Shown here in pieces: positions 8,492 through 12,635 of a DNA stretch of 12,635 nt. Both the position numbers and the translations under genes were made by a program. Under the pieces are notes generated by a model, which was not told the DNA's origin, ran no database searches, and worked only from the letters and a program-made list of their open reading frames with translations. The DNA lies in the NCBI GenBank assembly GCA_905210875.1, contig CAJLYN010000044.1:1-12635 (forward strand), read 5' to 3'. This DNA is from an uncultured Bacteroides sp. GTDB taxonomy: Bacteria > Bacteroidota > Bacteroidia > Bacteroidales > UBA11471. Each line of letters begins with the position of its first letter. The first letter of the stretch is position 1.

Positions 8492-8530
8492 TACGAAAAC
8501 ACCCGACCATAATGGCCGGGTGTTTTCGTA
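8492..8530 (-). terminator. Terminator hairpin of the GH31-GH3 operon
   Basis: TACGAAAACACCCG (8492-8505) pairs perfectly with CGGGTGTTTTCGTA (8517-8530). After one A-C mismatch the stem continues with CCA/TGG, leaving a TAA loop. On the minus strand it starts 16 bases past the GH3 TAA. The A4/T4 tracts sit inside the stem, so it could work in both directions, also catching read-through from the PL11 side. Confidence 0.8.
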
Positions 8531-8546
8531 AAGACAAGGGAAAATA

Positions 8547-10757
8547 TTATTTCAAGGTAAACGGAGCCTGGGTGCGGATATCGGCCGAAGAGGCTCCTAT
8601 GTATAGGGTAAACTTACCGGGTTCGGCCACCCACTCGTGGCGGGCATCATCGAAATATTTGAGATCATCAGGCGTAATCGTGAACGTAACCGTTTTCTCC
8701 TCCCCGGGATTCAGAGCTATTTTGTCGAAGGCTTTCAGCTCTTTTTTCGGACGAGGCAACGACGACTTGTTGTCGCCGATATAGAGTTGCACCACCTCTT
8801 TTCCGGGACGGTCGCCACTGTTTTTCACCGGGACAGTTACCGTTATGGAGCCGTCGGCAGCGAGGCTCGACGATGAAAGGGTGGCCTTGCCATAAGAGAA
8901 AGTAGTGTAGCTCAATCCGTGTCCGAAGGGAAAAAGTGCCGGTATTTTCTTGGTATCGTGCCAGCGGTAACCGACGAGAATATCTTCTTTATATTCTACG
9001 CGGATGCTGTCGCCGGGATAACAGAGGGCATCGAAAGCATGGGCGCCGTTATCGGTAAGTTTCACAGGGAACGACATGGGCAACTTGCCGCTGGGATTGA
9101 CAGCGCCACCGAGTACATCGGCCAGGGCATGACCGGCCTCGGAACCGAGATACCATGCCTGTACGATGGCAGGTACCTCGTCGACCCACTTCATCTCCAC
9201 GGCATTGCCGCTGACAAGCACCAATACCAGATTGGGATTAATGGCCGCCAGTTCGGGGATAAGCCGGTCCTGCCCGAAAGGCAGGCTGTACTGTACCCGG
9301 TCGCCGGCCTCACAATCCTGCTCGTGATTTTTATTAAGTCCGCCGACAAAAATCACCAAATCGGCGTCGGCGGCCAATTCAAGAGCCTTGCGATAGAGTG
9401 AGTCGGTATCGACACGGGGCTGCTCGACTTTGCCATAGCGGGGACGTCCGGCGGCATAACCCTGCGTGTAGGTAATCTTATCGCCATACAACTCGACAAG
9501 CCCCTGCAAGGGCGATATCTCGTGTTTCACTTTCAACTCCGAAGAGCCGCCTCCCTCGGTGAGCCGACGGGTAGCGTTGTCGCCCACCACCAATATCTTT
9601 TCATAACGCGAAGGGTCGATGGGCAGAAGGGCCGGCTGCTGCCGCTTCACAGGCTCATTTTTCAAGAGTACGATACCCTCGGTACCGATTTGGCGGGCCG
9701 CCTCGTAATGAGCTTCCGAGGTAAAGGAGCCCCAGGGACGGTTGCGGTTCATCGCCGTGCGGAATATCAGGCGGAGTACCCGTGCAGCCTTGTCTTCGAC
9801 CGTAGAAAGGGGATATTCACCCGATTGCAGACCCTGCAAATAGGGACGGGCCAGAAAATAATCGCTATAAGCAAAATCGCGACCCGAAGTAAGGCCGTTG
9901 GTATAGGAACCCATCTCTATGTCGAGACCGTTGAAGACCGCCTCACGGGTATCGTGAGTGCCACCCCAGTCGGTAACGACACAACCGTCAAATCCCCACT
10001 CCTCTTTGAGAATACGGTTGAGCAAGAGGTCGTTGTGGCAGGCGTGTTCACCCCGCACCTTATTGTAGGCACCCATGATGCTCCATGCGCCCCCCTCCTG
10101 CACGGCAGCCTTGAAAGCCGGCAGGTATATCTCGTACAACGCCCGATCGCTCAACTGCACATCGATATGGCCGCGCCACTTCTCCTGATTGTTGAGAGCG
10201 TAGTGCTTGACACAGGCTGCCACGCCGTTTTTCTGCAACTCCTGAATGTAGGGAACAACCATGACAGAGGCCAGATAAGGGTCTTCACCAAGGTATTCGA
10301 AATTACGACCGTTGAGCGGCGTGCGGTAGATATTGCAACCGGGGCCCAGCAGGATATCCTTGCGGCGGTAGCGGGCCTCCTCGCCGATATTCTTGCCATA
10401 AAGGGCCGACATCTCGGGATTCCAGGTAGCAGCTAGGCAGGTGAGTGCAGGGAAAGCGGTGCATGAGTCATTGGTAAAACCGGCATTGCTCCAACTGTCC
10501 CACTGAATCTCTTCGCGCACACCGTGGGGGCCGTCGCTCATCCATATCTCGGGTATGCCGAGACGGGGCACGCCGTGCGAACTGAACTTGCTCTGTGCCG
10601 TACACAACTTGACTTTCTCTTCGAGGGTCATGCGCGACAAGGCATCTTGCACGCGTACCTCGATAGGCTGACTCTCGTCGAGATACAACGGCACCGGTGT
10701 CTGAGCCACAGCTACCGCAGCAAACAACGAGAAAGAAAGAATGAACAGTTTCTTCAT
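8547..10757 (-). CDS. Secreted glycoside hydrolase family 3 beta-glycosidase (beta-glucosidase-like)
   Basis: A 736-residue exo-acting beta-glycosidase. The signal peptide MKKLFILSFSLFAAVAVA (1-18) points to the periplasm. The GH3 N-terminal barrel (about 35-335) contains SDGPHG (74-79), GPGCNIYRTPLNGRNFEYLG (138-157), VKHYALN (183-189) and the nucleophile motif VVTDWGG with D263 (codon 9969-9971). The C-terminal alpha/beta domain (about 360-600) carries the likely acid/base E483 in CEAGDR, and WYLGSEAGHALADVLGG. An Fn3-like domain (about 618-733) ends the protein. Length and domain order are normal for three-domain GH3 beta-glucosidases. It follows the GH31 gene after 24 bases on the same strand and is almost certainly co-transcribed. 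Family knowledge allows beta-glucosidase, beta-xylosidase and other activities; the GH31 neighbour favours beta-glucosidase acting on de-xylosylated xyloglucan pieces, which is inference. Confidence 0.95.
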   Translation of the reverse strand: MKKLFILSFSLFAAVAVAQTPVPLYLDESQPIEVRVQDALSRMTLEEKVKLCTAQSKFSSHGVPRLGIPEIWMSDGPHGVREEIQWDSWSNAGFTNDSCTAFPALTCLAATWNPEMSALYGKNIGEEARYRRKDILLGPGCNIYRTPLNGRNFEYLGEDPYLASVMVVPYIQELQKNGVAACVKHYALNNQEKWRGHIDVQLSDRALYEIYLPAFKAAVQEGGAWSIMGAYNKVRGEHACHNDLLLNRILKEEWGFDGCVVTDWGGTHDTREAVFNGLDIEMGSYTNGLTSGRDFAYSDYFLARPYLQGLQSGEYPLSTVEDKAARVLRLIFRTAMNRNRPWGSFTSEAHYEAARQIGTEGIVLLKNEPVKRQQPALLPIDPSRYEKILVVGDNATRRLTEGGGSSELKVKHEISPLQGLVELYGDKITYTQGYAAGRPRYGKVEQPRVDTDSLYRKALELAADADLVIFVGGLNKNHEQDCEAGDRVQYSLPFGQDRLIPELAAINPNLVLVLVSGNAVEMKWVDEVPAIVQAWYLGSEAGHALADVLGGAVNPSGKLPMSFPVKLTDNGAHAFDALCYPGDSIRVEYKEDILVGYRWHDTKKIPALFPFGHGLSYTTFSYGKATLSSSSLAADGSITVTVPVKNSGDRPGKEVVQLYIGDNKSSLPRPKKELKAFDKIALNPGEEKTVTFTITPDDLKYFDDARHEWVAEPGKFTLYIGASSADIRTQAPFTLK

Positions 10758-10781
10758 AGGGTATTTTTATTTACGTTATCA

Positions 10782-12635
10782 TTATCTCAGTTTCATCTGT
10801 ATCTCTTCTCCGGTATAAACAAATGTACGAGCCGGCTCTCCCGACAAGGGATAAGCCACGGGAGCATCGGGCGACACGACAACAAGTCGCACCGTGCGGC
10901 GGAGAGGCATGCCCTCATAGCTACCCTGTTGCTTTCCGATGGTGAAGAGGCCCGATGCCTCGTCGTAGCTCATGGGTATTTGCAGACAAGCCCCCTGCTC
11001 GTAATTGTAGTTGGTATTTTCGTCTTCATAAAGGGTAAATGCAGCATCGCGTCCGGTGTAGAGATAGAGAGTCAGCGTATCGGCCGGATACTGGTCGCTG
11101 TACTGCATCTCACGACCGAAAGGCACAATAGAGCCTTCACGCACATAGAGGGGCATACGGGAGTAAGGAGCCGACACCTCGACCATCTGTCCGCCCATAA
11201 TATGGGCGCCCGAATAGAAATCGTACCACCCCGTACCGGCCGGGAAATAGACCGTACGGGAACGCGCTCCATAGGTATATACAGGACAGGCCATGAAAGC
11301 CGGTCCAAACATATACTGGTCGCCGATGTTCAGCACTGCCGTATCGGCGGGGAAATCCATCACCAGGGGACGCATGATGGTATAGTCGTGGTGCCATGTC
11401 ATGCCGGCCAAGGTGTAGATATAGGGCATGAGCGCATAACGCAAGCGGGTGTAGTAGGCCATGGAGAGGTAAGCCGGGTGTCCTTCGGGGGCAATGTTGT
11501 AAATCTCCCGATAGGGATACTGACCGTGCGAGCGGAAGATGGGTACAAATGCTCCGAACTGGAACCAGCGGGTGTTCAGCTCGCGCCACTCTTTAAGGTC
11601 GTCGTTTTCCCGACCGGTCTTGTTGAAGAGTTTGAAGGCCGCTTCGTACCGCTTCTCCACGCAAAAACCTCCGATGTCCATCGACCAGTAGGGAATACCG
11701 CTAACCGAGAAATTCAGTCCCGCCGAAATCTGAGCCTTCATATCTTCCCAGCGGGTGGCTATATCGCCGCTCCATGTCGCCGTAGAGTAACGTTGCAGGC
11801 CGGCAAATCCCGAACGGGTAAGCAAGAAAACCCGCCGGTCGGGGTCGACAGCCCGCTGGCCGTTATAGATGGCTTCGGCGTTCATCAGGGCATAGGCATT
11901 GAAATATTGGGTCGAGGGGCCGAGGGCCGTAGGGCCGCAAAGGGCCTTGCGGTAATCCATGTCGGTGCAGTCGCGCACGTTGGGTTCGCTGGCATCCATC
12001 CACCATGCGTCGATGCCCAACGGGTAGAGATGGTCCTGCATCTGCTGCCAGAAGAGTTTGCGGGCCCCGGGCGAATAGGCATCGTAGAAAGAGCCGATGT
12101 ATCCCGGTCCTATCCAGTCGCGTATACTGTCTTTGATGGCCTGCTGGTACATCCAGCCGTGGCGGTCAAACTCCTTGTAGTGTTCGGTGGTCATATAGAA
12201 TTTGGGCCATACCGATATCATCATGCGGGCATGCTGTGCATGAATCGAGTCGACCATACCCCGGGGGTCGGGGAAACGGGCGGCATCGAATTCGTGGCCG
12301 CCCCAGGCATCTTCGGGCCAGTAGCTCCAATCGAGTACGATGTTGTCGATGGGAATCTGCCGGCGGCGGAATTCGGCAAGAGCCTCCAATTTCTCATGCT
12401 GGGTCTTGTAGCGCTCACGGCTTTGCCAGAAACCCATAGCCCAGCGCGGCATAATCTGTGCCTTTCCGGTGAGACGGCGATAGCCGGCTATCACCTCGTC
12501 GAGATTCTCACCGGCAATATAATAATAGTCGAGCGAAGGGCTCATCTCGCTATACCAGCAAAGGCGGTTCTGCTCGGCAGCATCGAGCGGGGTGAGCGCA
12601 CGCAGGCCAAGGTAAGAGACACCACCGTCGGGTTT
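10782..12635 (-). CDS. Glycoside hydrolase family 31 alpha-glycosidase (alpha-xylosidase-like), N-terminus beyond window
   Basis: The frame enters from the right edge (KPDGGVSYLGLRALTPLD...) and runs 617 residues to the TAA at 10784-10782; the real start and signal peptide are not visible. The GH31 barrel begins near MPRWAMGFWQSRERY. The retaining nucleophile is the Asp in AWWMDASEPN (codon 11994-11996). The acid/base is the Asp in ATWSGD (codon 11763-11765). Further substrate-pocket blocks are LDWSYW, SVWPKFY, GIPYWSMDIGGF, FRSHGQ and RYALMPYIY. C-terminal beta-sandwich domains follow (PLVMDFP..., PLYVREGSIVPFG, YTGRDAAFTLYEDE) to EEIQMKLR. The SRERY / MDASEPN / WSGD pattern resembles bacterial alpha-xylosidases more than alpha-glucosidases, but specificity is not certain. 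Any N-terminal insert such as PA14 would be outside the window. It lies directly upstream of the GH3 gene in the same operon. Confidence 0.93.
   Translation of the reverse strand, partial: KPDGGVSYLGLRALTPLDAAEQNRLCWYSEMSPSLDYYYIAGENLDEVIAGYRRLTGKAQIMPRWAMGFWQSRERYKTQHEKLEALAEFRRRQIPIDNIVLDWSYWPEDAWGGHEFDAARFPDPRGMVDSIHAQHARMMISVWPKFYMTTEHYKEFDRHGWMYQQAIKDSIRDWIGPGYIGSFYDAYSPGARKLFWQQMQDHLYPLGIDAWWMDASEPNVRDCTDMDYRKALCGPTALGPSTQYFNAYALMNAEAIYNGQRAVDPDRRVFLLTRSGFAGLQRYSTATWSGDIATRWEDMKAQISAGLNFSVSGIPYWSMDIGGFCVEKRYEAAFKLFNKTGRENDDLKEWRELNTRWFQFGAFVPIFRSHGQYPYREIYNIAPEGHPAYLSMAYYTRLRYALMPYIYTLAGMTWHHDYTIMRPLVMDFPADTAVLNIGDQYMFGPAFMACPVYTYGARSRTVYFPAGTGWYDFYSGAHIMGGQMVEVSAPYSRMPLYVREGSIVPFGREMQYSDQYPADTLTLYLYTGRDAAFTLYEDENTNYNYEQGACLQIPMSYDEASGLFTIGKQQGSYEGMPLRRTVRLVVVSPDAPVAYPLSGEPARTFVYTGEEIQMKLR

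Noticed and set aside
8393..8597. Direct repeat GCCGAAGAGGCTCC at 8393-8406 and 8584-8597, suggesting a duplicated GH3 end
   Set aside because: The similarity does not extend on either side, and a single 14-base match is not surprising in a window of this size.
8512..8784. A 90-codon plus-strand open frame starting inside the terminator
   Set aside because: It begins in the 3' part of the GH3 terminator hairpin and then runs antisense to the GH3 C-terminus; its sequence matches no family I know.
9522..10436. A 304-codon plus-strand open frame opposite the GH3 gene
   Set aside because: The minus-strand GH3 reading has intact catalytic motifs. The plus frame is a by-product of biased codon use and shows no signal, domain or start context.

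Overview
The window looks like a chromosomal segment of a Bacteroidales member of the Bacteroidota. Evidence: TAnnTTTG-type -7 promoter elements, A/T-rich leaders without clear Shine-Dalgarno sequences, type IX secretion (T9SS) sorting tails, and a polysaccharide-degrading gene set typical of gut Bacteroidales. The roughly 50% GC and frequent TCG serine codons would fit a Barnesiella/Coprobacter-like genus, but that is a guess.

Layout. (1) Positions 1-1669, minus strand: a compact housekeeping operon read ruvX (yqgF) -> def -> ettA. ruvX and def overlap by ATGA. ettA runs off the left edge. (2) Positions 1670-1855: a divergent promoter region with a near-consensus Bacteroidota promoter facing right and a -7 element facing left. 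(3) Positions 1856-8165, plus strand: two tandem paralogous family-11 rhamnogalacturonan lyases (PL11), about 1040 and 1018 residues. Each has a signal peptide, a PL11 beta-propeller core, a small Ig-like domain, a LamG/concanavalin-like domain and a T9SS sorting tail. A strong intrinsic terminator separates them, and two back-to-back hairpins end the second gene. (4) Positions 8223-8491: about 270 bases without a recognisable gene. (5) Positions 8492-12635, minus strand: an operon of a GH31 alpha-glycosidase (amino end beyond the right edge) followed by a secreted GH3 beta-glycosidase. It converges on the PL11 genes and ends in its own hairpin.

Function. The two PL11 enzymes should cut the rhamnose-galacturonate backbone of rhamnogalacturonan I outside the cell. 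GH31 and GH3 together resemble the alpha-xylosidase/beta-glucosidase pair used on xyloglucan oligosaccharides. The right-hand 10.8 kb therefore looks like the enzyme part of a plant cell-wall (pectin/hemicellulose) utilisation region. No SusC/SusD pair, sulfatase or regulator is visible. I see no mobile element, CRISPR array, tRNA or rRNA, and no convincing wholly new system. The most unusual points are the duplicated, T9SS-tagged PL11 pair with a conserved core and divergent accessory domains, and the hairpin structures at gene ends.
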